DNA of 7,511 nt from an uncultured Trueperaceae bacterium (GCA_937907415.1 CALCHY010000147.1:1-7511), one strand, 5' to 3'; shown: positions 1 through 6,082, numbered from the stretch's first letter. A program made the numbers and translations. Notes: generated from the sequence alone by a model not told the origin.

Positions 1-15
1 CTGTGGGAGGTTTAG

Positions 16-543
16 GTGCGGAGTAGACATCTCACCGTTATCTTTGTCGCAGCAGCGCTCCTCTTTCTGTCAGCTTGCAGTGTCTTCGTAGATCTAAGTG
101 GTGGCGGTAGTGTTCCCGTCAACGCCGGTCCCCGCATGGACCTAATGATCGACCAAGTAGATGACGGTTGGTCCTCCGAAAGCACTCGGAGCCTCATCCG
201 AAGCCTCTGGGCACGGAACGCAGAACTGCAGAGTTGGTTCGTGCTCGTCGACCGCCCAACACGCGGAAGCGACACCATGTATCTCAACGCGACCGTCGGT
301 GATTACCGCCGAGACAGTACCAGGGTTGGCACCCCAAAGCACGGATACACCACCATTCACTCTGTCGAGGTCAATGTGACCTTCGAACTGATCGACGCTT
401 CCACAGGAACAGTCGTGGCGGCCAGTATCGGCCGAGGAAGCGATTCCCGCTCCGGGAGCTCTGCCGACGCAGAGGCAGCGCTTCGCCGCGGCATCGACAC
501 CGGGCTCGTGCGCCTCATCCGCGTGTATGCCGGAGAAGGATGA
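16..543 (+). CDS. Small lipoprotein, CsgG/TolB-N-like
   Basis: The product is a 175-residue exported lipoprotein of unknown function. It begins at a GTG with GGGAGG at 5-10, five bases upstream. A basic start (R2, R4) leads into a hydrophobic stretch (about residues 6-18) and a lipobox L18-S19-A20-C21, so C21 should be lipidated. Residues 105-170 show an alternating beta-strand pattern (VEVNVTFELID), a turn with STGTVVAASIGRG, a Ser/Gly linker and a helix rich in Ala and Arg (ADAEAALRRGI). That order is seen in CsgG, LpoB and TolB-N/FlgT-middle type domains; this family link is my inference from pattern only. The same strand-strand-linker-helix order occurs in the middle of the fourth gene downstream. 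The stop overlaps the next start (ATGA), which suggests translational coupling. Any promoter lies upstream of the window. The existence of the gene is well supported; its function is not. Confidence 0.85.
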   Translation: MRSRHLTVIFVAAALLFLSACSVFVDLSGGGSVPVNAGPRMDLMIDQVDDGWSSESTRSLIRSLWARNAELQSWFVLVDRPTRGSDTMYLNATVGDYRRDSTRVGTPKHGYTTIHSVEVNVTFELIDASTGTVVAASIGRGSDSRSGSSADAEAALRRGIDTGLVRLIRVYAGEG

Positions 544-1289
544 TGCGAGAACTCCTGATTTCAATCCTTTCAGCACTGCTGCTGACAGGCTGCAGCGAAG
601 TAGAGAAGTACCTTCGCTTCGGTAGCTGCTCTAGCTTCAACGGGTCGAAGGACAGTTTTGCGATCAAACTCGACTACAACTGGTGGGATGTATACCCTGG
701 AGCCCAGTTCAAAGCCGACTACACGGCCACCTGGGTGGATGACTACTACAACCGCGAGGAACTCAACTGCACTGTCGACTGGCAGATCAGCAATCCCAGC
801 GTCCTCCAACTCTCGGAGGAGGAAGAAAACACCTTCAACGTTCTCAATGTCGGATTCTCTCGGGCTACCGCGGTAATCACGGGCAGTAGCACGAAGACCG
901 TCTCTCTAGAAGTAGTGTCGCTCCCCCCGCCAACAGAAACCGAACCCAACAATGGCACGGCGTCAGCTAACCCAATTGCCGCCAACAGTGCGCATGTTGG
1001 GCGACTGGATTATCAAGGGGACATCGACTACTTCGCGTTCTTCGTGCCGGCTGGCGAAGCGTTCCAAGTCGACCTCGGCTTCCCCGTTGATATAAGCGAC
1101 TCAGAGTTCATAAATGCGCCGTACTTCATCAGCAGCATCCAGGGCCCAAACGGTCAATGGTTCGGCTCGGTTAACCGCACCTACACCAACGATACCGGCG
1201 CTGACGCCACCTTCTATGCGTCGGTCCAGCCAAGCTCTTACTACTTCAAGAAGCCGGTCTACGAAATTTACTTCCACCTGATCAAGTAG
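540..1289 (+). CDS. Lipoprotein with Ig-like and PPC domains
   Basis: This is a 249-residue lipoprotein whose ATG overlaps the previous stop. A second ATG directly follows, so 543 is an equally possible start giving 248 residues. The signal region ends in a lipobox L15-T16-G17-C18. Residues about 40-127 look like a bacterial Ig-like domain of the BIG2 kind: a V-x-P-G opening, an N-P-S-V-L-Q-L strand, a conserved-looking G-F-S-R-A-T-A-V-I turn and a closing V-S-L-E-V-V strand. A proline linker (LPPPTETEPNN) introduces a pre-peptidase C-terminal (PPC) domain at about 133-249, with the hallmark E-P-N-N, the A-x-P-I and G-x-L segments and G-D-I-D-Y-F-A-F. PPC domains usually accompany secreted proteases or binding proteins; no catalytic domain is present here. 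It is probably a surface or periplasmic adhesion or binding component made together with its neighbours. No dedicated Shine-Dalgarno is obvious beyond GGAGAAGGA just before the start. Confidence 0.87.
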   Translation: MMRELLISILSALLLTGCSEVEKYLRFGSCSSFNGSKDSFAIKLDYNWWDVYPGAQFKADYTATWVDDYYNREELNCTVDWQISNPSVLQLSEEEENTFNVLNVGFSRATAVITGSSTKTVSLEVVSLPPPTETEPNNGTASANPIAANSAHVGRLDYQGDIDYFAFFVPAGEAFQVDLGFPVDISDSEFINAPYFISSIQGPNGQWFGSVNRTYTNDTGADATFYASVQPSSYYFKKPVYEIYFHLIK

Positions 1290-1305
1290 TTCGAACCAAT
1301 CTACT

Positions 1306-1325
1306 GCCTGGCGCGAGTGCCAGGC
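1306..1325 (+). promoter_or_regulatory. Intercistronic hairpin before gene 3 RBS
   Basis: GCCTGGC (1306-1312) pairs perfectly with GCCAGGC (1319-1325), seven base pairs with five or more G-C. A further G-U pair would leave a CGAG tetraloop. The hairpin lies in the 48-base gap after the second gene and ends four bases before the AAGGAGG site at 1329-1335. No T-tract follows, so it is not a standard terminator. It could set an RNA processing point or modulate translation of gene 3. That role is inferred. Confidence 0.6.
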
Positions 1326-1330
1326 GCCAA

Positions 1331-1335
1331 GGAGG
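1331..1335 (+). promoter_or_regulatory. Ribosome binding site of gene 3
   Basis: GGAGG (in AAGGAGG) lies five bases before the ATG at 1341 and only two before the ATG at 1338. The spacing favours 1341, which also gives a classic M-K-K-R-R signal peptide start. An in-frame GTG at 1317 is upstream of this site and inside the hairpin, so it is unlikely to be used. Confidence 0.7.
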
Positions 1336-1340
1336 AAATG

Positions 1341-2036
1341 ATGAAAAAGCGCAGGTTAGGGCTCATAGCGGTAGTCGCCAGTATGGGTGTGGCTTTCGCC
1401 CAGGAAACCAACGTCGTCACCCCACAGCAGTTCGTCCAAGAAAACCCTGGGCCGACCTTCCGGCTACAGGGCAACGGAGAACTCAGCTCGGTCGAGATGC
1501 TCGAACTCGTCTTCCAATGCCTTAGCAACGGGGCTCAGGTTGCAGGCGACCGGCTCGTCGTGACTGGCTTCAACATGCTCGATCCCCGCGCCTATGAGTT
1601 GCAAGGACCTCGTGCGCTGGCCACATCATTGCAAGCCGCCGAACTTCAGGCGCAGGCCGCGGCGGCCGAGTTCTTCCAGGGCATCGTCGTTCGGGCCAGG
1701 ACCGCATTCGACACCACCAGCGAGACGCGCATCAACGACGCCATCGTCGGCGATGAGGTACTGAAGAATTTCCAGATGAGCACCGTGGAACGGCTTTCCT
1801 CCTACACCTCGAGTGAAGTCAGCGCCTACCTGCGGGGCGGTCGCAAAACCGGCACGAAGGTCATCAGCCTGGGAGGGGAGGGTATGTGCGTCGGCGTCCG
1901 GTACGAGGTGCCACTCGACCAAGCCGGCTTCGACCCTGTCCACGACGCCAGCCAAGCGGCCCTGCCGCCCGCCGCCCCCGAGGATGGCGACGGCACGTTT
2001 GACGCCCCACCACCAGGCCAGGTCGGCGACTGGTAG
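1341..2036 (+). CDS. Exported LPP20/FlgT-N-like protein
   Basis: This is a 231-residue secreted protein of unknown function. The signal peptide (MKKRR, then a hydrophobic run to A20) should be cut after A-F-A at about residue 20. The mature part has a beta segment (RLVVTGFNMLD, 71-81), a long Ala/Gln-rich helix (about 89-113) and a variable stretch. A second strand region follows at about 160-193, with G-T-K-V-I-S-L-G-G-E-G-M-C-V-G-V-R-Y. This order of strand, helix, loop and G-x-x-x-x-Y/V strands resembles the LPP20 lipoprotein/FlgT N-domain group and matches the first domain of the next gene; the assignment is from pattern only. Two cysteines (C60 and C183) bracket the domain and could form a disulfide. 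The C-terminus (about 206-231) is a low-complexity Pro/Ala/Asp/Gly tail. The GC content and Ala/Gln codons fit the neighbours. The stop is 7 bases before the next start. Confidence 0.85.
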   Translation: MKKRRLGLIAVVASMGVAFAQETNVVTPQQFVQENPGPTFRLQGNGELSSVEMLELVFQCLSNGAQVAGDRLVVTGFNMLDPRAYELQGPRALATSLQAAELQAQAAAAEFFQGIVVRARTAFDTTSETRINDAIVGDEVLKNFQMSTVERLSSYTSSEVSAYLRGGRKTGTKVISLGGEGMCVGVRYEVPLDQAGFDPVHDASQAALPPAAPEDGDGTFDAPPPGQVGDW

Positions 2037-2043
2037 ATCGTCA

Positions 2044-3111
2044 GTGACTCCCGCGCTCACAAAGGTCGTCCGCGTTATAGTGGCCGGCCTTGTCCTATCG
2101 TCGGCGTACGCCGCTGACGATGTGTGCATATCGACACGTAACGTGACCGCCACCGGCTACTCCGCTTCCGAAGCAATCGGAGCAATAGCAACGCAACAGG
2201 GCCTTGCCCAGGCACTCGCCGCCGCAATCACTCAAGCCAACGGAACACTCATCCGCCACCAAACCAGCCTCGAGACGACCATCACAACCGCCGTCACAGG
2301 GGCACGACTCACCAGCCGTACTGACGAGGAGTTCAGCGAGCTCCTAGAGCAAACCACCGCAGGCGTCATACAGAGCTACCAGGTCATAGGCCAGGGCGAG
2401 GAGCACGGCCTCGCGACGGTCACCGTCAGTGCAGACGTGTGCATTGACCCGCGAGCCGCCCTGTCGTTCACCGGCGACGCAACAGCATCAGCAAGCTTGG
2501 AAGCCGGCATGCTTTCTCTCCTCCAACAGTCCGGATGGCGCATCGGCAGCGTCAACGGCCTGCGCTCGAGCCAAGCGATTGATGCCTACCTCCGCACTGG
2601 CGCAACCGTCCTTCTTACTATCGACAACCGCCCGAGTAGGTTTGGCACGTACCGCTCCTTGACAACAGTCCAGCTCATGGTCACGGCAACAATGACGGAT
2701 CTGCGAAGCGAGGAACTCAACCAGTCGCATGCCTTGATAGTCGAAGGCCTTGGCAGTACCCAGCACACCGCCATCCAAGACGCCGCCACCAAAGCCGCCC
2801 TCGAGTTAGCGGCGATCTTTCAAGACACATGGACAACCGCCGATACCTCTGGACCAACGCGTATCATCTTCACGAACGTGCTGCGACCAAGCACTCGCTT
2901 CGAGGTCCAGGACCTCCTTGACACAACACCTGGCCTCACCCTCACCACCGACCTATCCTGGGACCCAGCTACCGCTGTGCTCACCGCCTATGCCACCCTC
3001 CACGGAGATTCCTGCCAGCTAGGGGAACGACTAACTGGAGCCAGGAGACTGCTGATTCGCCTGGATAGCTGCACACCGCAGTCCCTGATTCTCCGAATCC
3101 AGCGCGAGTAG
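2044..3111 (+). CDS. Exported three-part protein, FlgT-like layout
   Basis: This is a 355-residue secreted protein. I chose the GTG at 2044 because it starts a good signal peptide (K7, R10, then a hydrophobic run to A-Y-A at about 21-23). The frame stays open upstream to 1813, but that part overlaps gene 3 and reads as a Pro/Arg-rich shadow. No clear Shine-Dalgarno precedes 2044; with only 7 bases after the previous stop, reinitiation or coupling is likely. Residues about 34-135 look like an LPP20/FlgT-N domain: a VTATGYSASEAI strand, an Ala/Gln helix, then a G-V-I-Q-S-Y-Q-V and T-V-T-V-S-A-D-V pair, flanked by C28 and C133. Residues about 141-262 resemble a TolB-N/FlgT-middle fold and echo gene 1. 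Residues about 265-355 form a third alpha/beta unit. FlgT of Vibrio has three such domains at about 380 residues, but no flagellar genes are here, so this is a structural analogy and not a functional call. Confidence 0.85.
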   Translation: MTPALTKVVRVIVAGLVLSSAYAADDVCISTRNVTATGYSASEAIGAIATQQGLAQALAAAITQANGTLIRHQTSLETTITTAVTGARLTSRTDEEFSELLEQTTAGVIQSYQVIGQGEEHGLATVTVSADVCIDPRAALSFTGDATASASLEAGMLSLLQQSGWRIGSVNGLRSSQAIDAYLRTGATVLLTIDNRPSRFGTYRSLTTVQLMVTATMTDLRSEELNQSHALIVEGLGSTQHTAIQDAATKAALELAAIFQDTWTTADTSGPTRIIFTNVLRPSTRFEVQDLLDTTPGLTLTTDLSWDPATAVLTAYATLHGDSCQLGERLTGARRLLIRLDSCTPQSLILRIQRE

Positions 3112-3128
3112 GCAGCCAAGAGGCTTGC
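3112..3128 (+). terminator. Weak hairpin after the four-gene operon
   Basis: Directly after the TAG stop, GCAGCC can pair with GGCTTGC around an AAGA loop, with one bulged T. The stem is short and no T-run follows. It is the only stem near the operon end, so it is listed as a possible 3'-end structure with low confidence. Confidence 0.2.
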
Positions 3129-3339
3129 GAATCAACCAAGTCAACATCCGCACGGGGCCCAATATCTGATACCCGTGGTTAGGGTCGGTGGCGATATTAG
3201 ACAGAGGTCAGCCGCAGGATGGGACTATCCAGCACAGCGCTAGGCCTCCTCTGTTGCCGCCGGTCGTAACCTGGACAGAATCGCCGGTCGGGAGTTGACG
3301 CTTCCGTCCAGTTCGTGCTCGTGAACTAGACAATCCGTT
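3129..3339. other. Spacer with no recognised gene
   Basis: No convincing coding frame, tRNA or promoter is visible. A 9-base direct repeat CGCCGGTCG occurs at 3258-3266 and 3282-3290. A weak 6-base inverted pair, CTGGAC at 3271-3276 and GTCCAG at 3306-3311, lies around the second copy. These could be traces of an older element but do not identify one. Confidence 0.5.
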
Positions 3340-3349
3340 TGTGGAGTTG

Positions 3350-3407
3350 GAGGGGCCTCCCTCGTAGCCTTGGGGTTGCTAAGGCACCAAGGGAGGGAGG
3401 CCACCTC
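3350..3407 (+). promoter_or_regulatory. Long hairpin that covers istA ribosome site
   Basis: GGCCTCCCTC (3354-3363) pairs perfectly with GAGGGAGGCC (3393-3402). Past a single bulged A (3403), GAGG at 3350-3353 pairs with CCTC at 3404-3407. Inside, CCTTGG (3368-3373) pairs with CCAAGG (3387-3392); an alternative GCCTT/AAGGC pairing (3367-3371 with 3381-3385) is also possible. The total is about 20 base pairs. The right arm contains the GGGAGG expected to serve the TTG start at 3410. Hairpins that form only in read-through RNA and block transposase translation are known for IS10 and IS50; the same function here is inferred. Confidence 0.7.
3395..3400 (+). promoter_or_regulatory. Ribosome binding site of istA remnant
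   Basis: GGGAGG sits nine bases before TTG at 3410 and lies entirely in the right arm of the hairpin. It supports the TTG start, which gives the usual IstA opening M-I-S-R-E-V-R. Confidence 0.5.
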
Positions 3408-3409
3408 GG

Positions 3410-4153
3410 TTGATATCACGAGAGGTCAGGCTACGCATGAAAAGGGAAGTGTTGGATGGTGTGCCGAAGGCGGTGATCGCCCGCCGTTACGGCGTGAGCC
3501 GCCAGTCGGTCTACAACGTCCTGAACGCGGCTCCGGCTACTGAGAAGTCGGTGAAGCCGTCGAAGCTGGATCCGTTCAAGGGTTTTGTGGCGGATAGGTT
3601 GGCGGAGTTCGATCTGCCGGCGACGGTGCTGCTGCGCGAGATCAAAGAGCGCGGTTACGCGAGCGGCATCACCATCCTGAAGGAGTTCGTGAGGGAGCAG
3701 AAGAGCGAGTATGTCAAGCAGGTGGTGGAGCGCTTCGAGACGCTGCCGGGGCGGCAGGCGCAGCTCGACTGGGGCGAGTGCGGCACGGTTGTGGAGAACG
3801 GAGAACGCAAGACGCTGTACGCCTTCGTGGTTCGTGCTGGGCTACTCCAGGGTGATGTTCGCGCGCTTCACCACCAGCATGCGTCAGCCCACGCAGCTGG
3901 CGTGCCTGCGGGAGGCGTTCGAGCTCCTGGGGGTGCCCAAGGTGCTGCTGGTCGACAACATGAAGACCGCCGTGGATAAGCAAGCGCTGGGTGAGGCGGT
4001 CAGGTTCAACGGCGGCTTCCTGGACTTCTGCGAGCATTACGGGACCTTGCCGGTGGCTTGCCCGCCCTACTGGCGCAGAGCCAAGGGCAAGGTGGAGAGC
4101 GGTGTGAAGTACCTCAAGGGCTCGTTCCTTACGGGCCGCGAGTTCACTGAGCT
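3410..4153 (+). pseudogene. istA: IS21 transposase IstA, frameshifted and truncated
   Basis: IstA is the DDE transposase of IS21-family elements and acts with the ATPase IstB. The TTG-started frame opens with the typical M-I-S-R-E-V-R and a helix-turn-helix at about residues 17-39 (A-R-R-Y-G-V-S-R-Q-S-V-Y). The first catalytic Asp is D120 in QLDWGECG. The frame then breaks at about 3833: after Y-A-F-V-V the protein continues one base further on with V-L-G-Y-S-R at 3834, so one extra base is present. In the restored reading D182 (LLVDNMK) and E229 (KGKVESG) complete the DDE set. Homology ends with F-L-T-G-R-E-F-T-E-L at about 4151-4154, where the IS256-family end begins. The remaining C-terminal part is missing; it is usually well over 100 residues. 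No slippery run is seen at the shift, so decay is more likely than programmed frameshifting. Confidence 0.85.
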
Positions 4154-4180
4154 TGTCAAGTTGTTTGTGTATGGGGCCGG
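4154..4180 (+). repeat. IS256-family terminal inverted repeat, transposase 3' side
   Basis: This 27-bp end begins TGTCA and contains TTGTTTGTGTAT. It matches the reverse complement of 5612-5638 at 23 of 27 positions, including twelve consecutive bases. It defines one boundary of the element. Confidence 0.88.
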
Positions 4181-4188
4181 GTCACGTC

Positions 4189-5593
4189 TCAGAGTTGGGG
4201 GTTGATCCGCTCGGGGCAGGCGAGGGATAGCTGGGCGAGGGCCTGCTTCCAGTTGGTCGTTACGGTGCCCTGGATGAGCTTGCCAGCCATCGACCTCTTC
4301 GGGCTTGCGGGGGTGCGGTTATTCCTCTCCTTCTCGCGCACCCTGGCGCGTTTGTCTTCGATGTTGCAGATTGCCAGCCACAGGAGCTTCACGGCGGCCT
4401 GGTCGTTGGGGAAATGCCCGCGGTTCTTGATGATCTTCCGGAGCTAGTAGTTCAGGGACTCGATGGCGTTGGTGGTGTAGATGACGCGGCGGAGCTCATT
4501 GGGGAAAGCCAGGAAGGGCGTGAAGCGCTCCCAGGCGTCGCGGAACACCCGAGCGGCGCTAGGGTACTTCGCGCCCAACTCGCTGACCTCGAACGCCACC
4601 AGATCCTCCAGCGCCGCCTCAGCGTTCACGGCGGTGTAGATCGGTTTCAGCGCCGCGGCGACGCGTTTGCGGTCCTGGGTAGCCCACGAAGCGCATGGCG
4701 CCGCGGATCAGGTGCACCACGCACGTCTGCACCGTCGCTCACGGCCAGGTGGCGGCGATCGCATCGGGCAGGCCGGCGAGGCCGTCGCAGCAGAAGATGA
4801 GCACGTCCCGGACGCCGCGGTTACTGAGTTCGGCGCACACGCCGCCCCAGGACTTGGCGCCATCGGTGGCTTGAATCCAGATTCCGAGAACGTGCTTAAC
4901 GCTCTCCCTGTCGACGCCGACAGCGATGTGCGCCGGCTTGTTCTTGACGTGCGCGCCGTCCTTGACCTTCACCACCAGGGCGTCGAGGTAGATGACGGGG
5001 TAGAGCGCCTCCAATGGCCGGTTCTGCCAGGCGAGAACCTCATCCAAGATCTCATCGGTAATCTTGCGGAACGTCTCGTGGCTCAGCCCCCTGCCGATCG
5101 TGGTGGCCAGGTGATGCTGGATGTCGCGGATGGTCATGCCGCCGGCATAGAGGCTGATGATCATCTCGTCCAGGCCGCCGACGCGGCGCTGGCCCTTGGG
5201 CACCAGCCGAGGCGTGAACGCACCGTTACGGTCCCTAGGCACGCTCAGGGGCACGTCCCCGGCTTCGGTAAGCACCGTCTTCTCGCTGCTGCCGTTCCGA
5301 TGGTTCTCGAACAGGGCAGCGGCGGGGTCGCCCTTCTCGTAACCGAGGCGGCTGGTCATCTCCGGCTACAAGCCGCGCTCCAGCACGCCCCTAATCAGTT
5401 CCGGGATCAGGCCGCCAGCGCCGGAGAGCTGCAGCTTGCCGGAGTCGATCTGCGCGAAAAGCGAATCCAGCGCACCGCTCGCTGCCAGCTCAGCGGCAGA
5501 CGGCACAACATGAATAGTGTGGGTAGCTTCAGGCCCGGAGGCTAGTTCGGAATCCAGCGTTTCAACATCAGAAAGTGATTTGGAAGTCGACAA
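4189..5593 (-). pseudogene. IS256/Mutator-type transposase with four lesions
   Basis: Read from a TTG at 5593, the frame encodes about 467 residues when repaired, somewhat longer than I recall for many family members. Landmarks in order are LIPELIRGVLERG, LGYEKGDPAA, KTVLTEAGDVPL, KGQRRVGGLDEMIISLY, YPVIYLDALVV, CCDGLAGLPDAI, TTNAIESLNY and INPQL. The catalytic set is D (YLDAL), D (CCDG) and E (NAIE), spaced 66 and 108 residues apart, which agrees with the IS256 transposase triad as I remember it. Lesions are TAG at 5366-5368, TGA at 4739-4741 (after A-T-W-P, where Q is usual), one extra base near 4680 (between V-G-Y and D-R-K), and TAG at 4444-4446 (after S-L-N-Y, where Q is usual). No single-frame product is possible. 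The spread of lesions along an otherwise well-conserved protein suggests gradual decay after a fairly recent arrival. Confidence 0.92.
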
Positions 5594-5611
5594 GAGGAAG
5601 ATCCTTTCCGA

Positions 5612-5638
5612 CCGACCCTATACACAAACAATCTGACA
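5612..5638 (-). repeat. IS256-family terminal inverted repeat, transposase 5' side
   Basis: This is the partner of the repeat at 4154-4180. On the minus strand it starts TGTCA and includes TTGTTTGTGTAT. Mismatches to the other end fall at positions 6, 7, 20 and 24. It lies 18 bases upstream of the transposase start and would contain or adjoin its promoter. Confidence 0.88.
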
Positions 5639-5639
5639 C

Positions 5640-5858
5640 CCTCAACTGATCACCATCTCTCCCGCAGCGCCGAATAGCAACGCGCACGTCGAACGCCTGC
5701 GACGCACCGTCCGCGACGAGCACTACACCTTCGAGACACCCGCACTCGACATCAACCAAGCCAACGAACGCCTACTCGCCTACCCTGAGTTCTGCAACCA
5801 CCATCGCCCCCATAAGTGCCTAGGCGTGCGCACCACGATCGAGCAAGCTCGCACCTGG
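5640..5858 (+). pseudogene. C-terminal tail of integrase-type transposase
   Basis: The plus-strand frame reads S-P-A-A-P-N-S-N-A-H-V-E-R-L-R-R-T-V-R-D-E, then a helical stretch with D-I-N-Q-A-N-E-R-L-L-A-Y and a closing N-H-H-R-P-H-K-C-L-G. This is the end of an integrase core (rve_3) domain as in IS481 or IS3-type transposases: the Glu of N-A-H-V-E-R is the third catalytic residue, and the R-P-H-x-x-L-G motif marks the C-terminus. The N-terminal two thirds, with both catalytic Asp residues, are absent. Homology starts within a few bases of the IS256 end. It is not the missing end of the neighbouring istA, which already contains its own K-G-K-V-E glutamate. It was too short and start-less to be called as a gene. 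Confidence 0.75.
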
Positions 5859-5940
5859 AACCCCCCCATTCGGCCCCAGGTCCTGGGCTCTTACACTGTT
5901 TTGACAAGCTCATTCACGGGACCGTACTTGCTTCGTTTTG

Positions 5941-5949
5941 TGCTATCTT
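5941..5949 (+). promoter_or_regulatory. Possible extended -10 promoter element
   Basis: TGCTATCTT has the TGn extension plus four of six -10 consensus bases (TATCTT). No good -35 box lies 16-18 bases upstream; a perfect TTGACA occurs at 5901-5906 but is too far away and has no good -10 of its own. A start near 5956 would give a leader of about 127 bases for the amidohydrolase gene. Confidence 0.3.
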
Positions 5950-5963
5950 CTGCAGCAGGCCAC

Positions 5964-5991
5964 TGTCGACAGTCGACATATCGCAATTGCG
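5964..5991. promoter_or_regulatory. Two adjacent palindromes, operator candidate
   Basis: TGTCGACAGTCGACA at 5964-5978 is a perfect palindrome around a central A, built of overlapping GTCGACA units. Four bases later CGCAATTGCG at 5982-5991 is a second perfect palindrome. They lie just downstream of the possible -10 element and about 90 bases ahead of the amidohydrolase start. Symmetry of this kind suits a dimeric repressor. No regulator gene is in the window to pair with it. Confidence 0.4.
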
Positions 5992-6082
5992 GAGGATCGC
6001 GAACCCGGACACTCGCGGCTGGCCAACTCAAAGGACTGGCGCACCTGTAGAGCGCCGCGTACCAGAAAGGTCGGAGGATCCG

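Larger units (their letters stand above)
3340..4153 (+). mobile_element. IS21-family remnant, 5' part only
   Basis: This is the left portion of an IS21-type element containing most of istA. There is no istB and no right end. The left boundary is uncertain: a TGTGGAGTTGG string at about 3340 would suit an IS21-type end that starts with TG, but there is no partner to prove it. The right boundary is sharp, where istA homology stops and the IS256-family terminal repeat begins at 4154. The element cannot transpose on its own, because istA is frameshifted and truncated and the helper ATPase gene is absent. Confidence 0.75.
4154..5638 (-). mobile_element. IS256-family insertion sequence, decayed
   Basis: This 1485-bp element has two imperfect 27-bp terminal inverted repeats matching at 23 of 27 positions. 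They enclose one minus-strand transposase that spans nearly the whole length. IS256 elements move by a copy-paste route through a circular intermediate and make 8-9 bp target duplications. The bases outside the two ends, CACTGAGCT at 4145-4153 and CCCTCAACT at 5639-5647, agree at only six of nine, so no clear duplication remains. The transposase is broken in four places, so this copy could move only if another element supplied the enzyme. Confidence 0.88.

Noticed and set aside
142..576. Minus-strand open frame under gene 1
   Set aside because: It is a shadow of a well-supported lipoprotein gene and has no recognisable domain or ribosome site.
1813..2043. Longer N-terminus for gene 4 (open frame from 1813)
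   Set aside because: It overlaps gene 3 out of frame, is rich in Pro/Arg/Ser as a shadow would be, and would bury the signal peptide that begins at 2044.
3258..3290. CGCCGGTCG repeats as a CRISPR or iteron array
   Set aside because: There are only two short copies, with no further regularly spaced units.
4667..5545. Large plus-strand open frame of 292 codons
   Set aside because: It is the antisense of the IS256-type transposase, whose minus-strand protein is clearly recognisable; the plus product has no familiar domain.
4145..5647. Nine-base target duplication flanking the IS256 copy
   Set aside because: CACTGAGCT and CCCTCAACT match at only six of nine, and the two flanks belong to different genes.
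5901..5930. Perfect TTGACA as a -35 box for the hydrolase operon
   Set aside because: The hexamers 16-18 bases downstream (CGTACT, GTACTT, TACTTG) fit the -10 consensus poorly, and the better -10 at 5944 is 37 bases away.
5816..6082. Longer N-terminus for the amidohydrolase (open frame from 5816)
   Set aside because: The extension overlaps transposase debris and leader palindromes, has low-complexity non-family sequence, and the ATG at 6083 has an ideal ribosome site and starts at the H-x-H strand.
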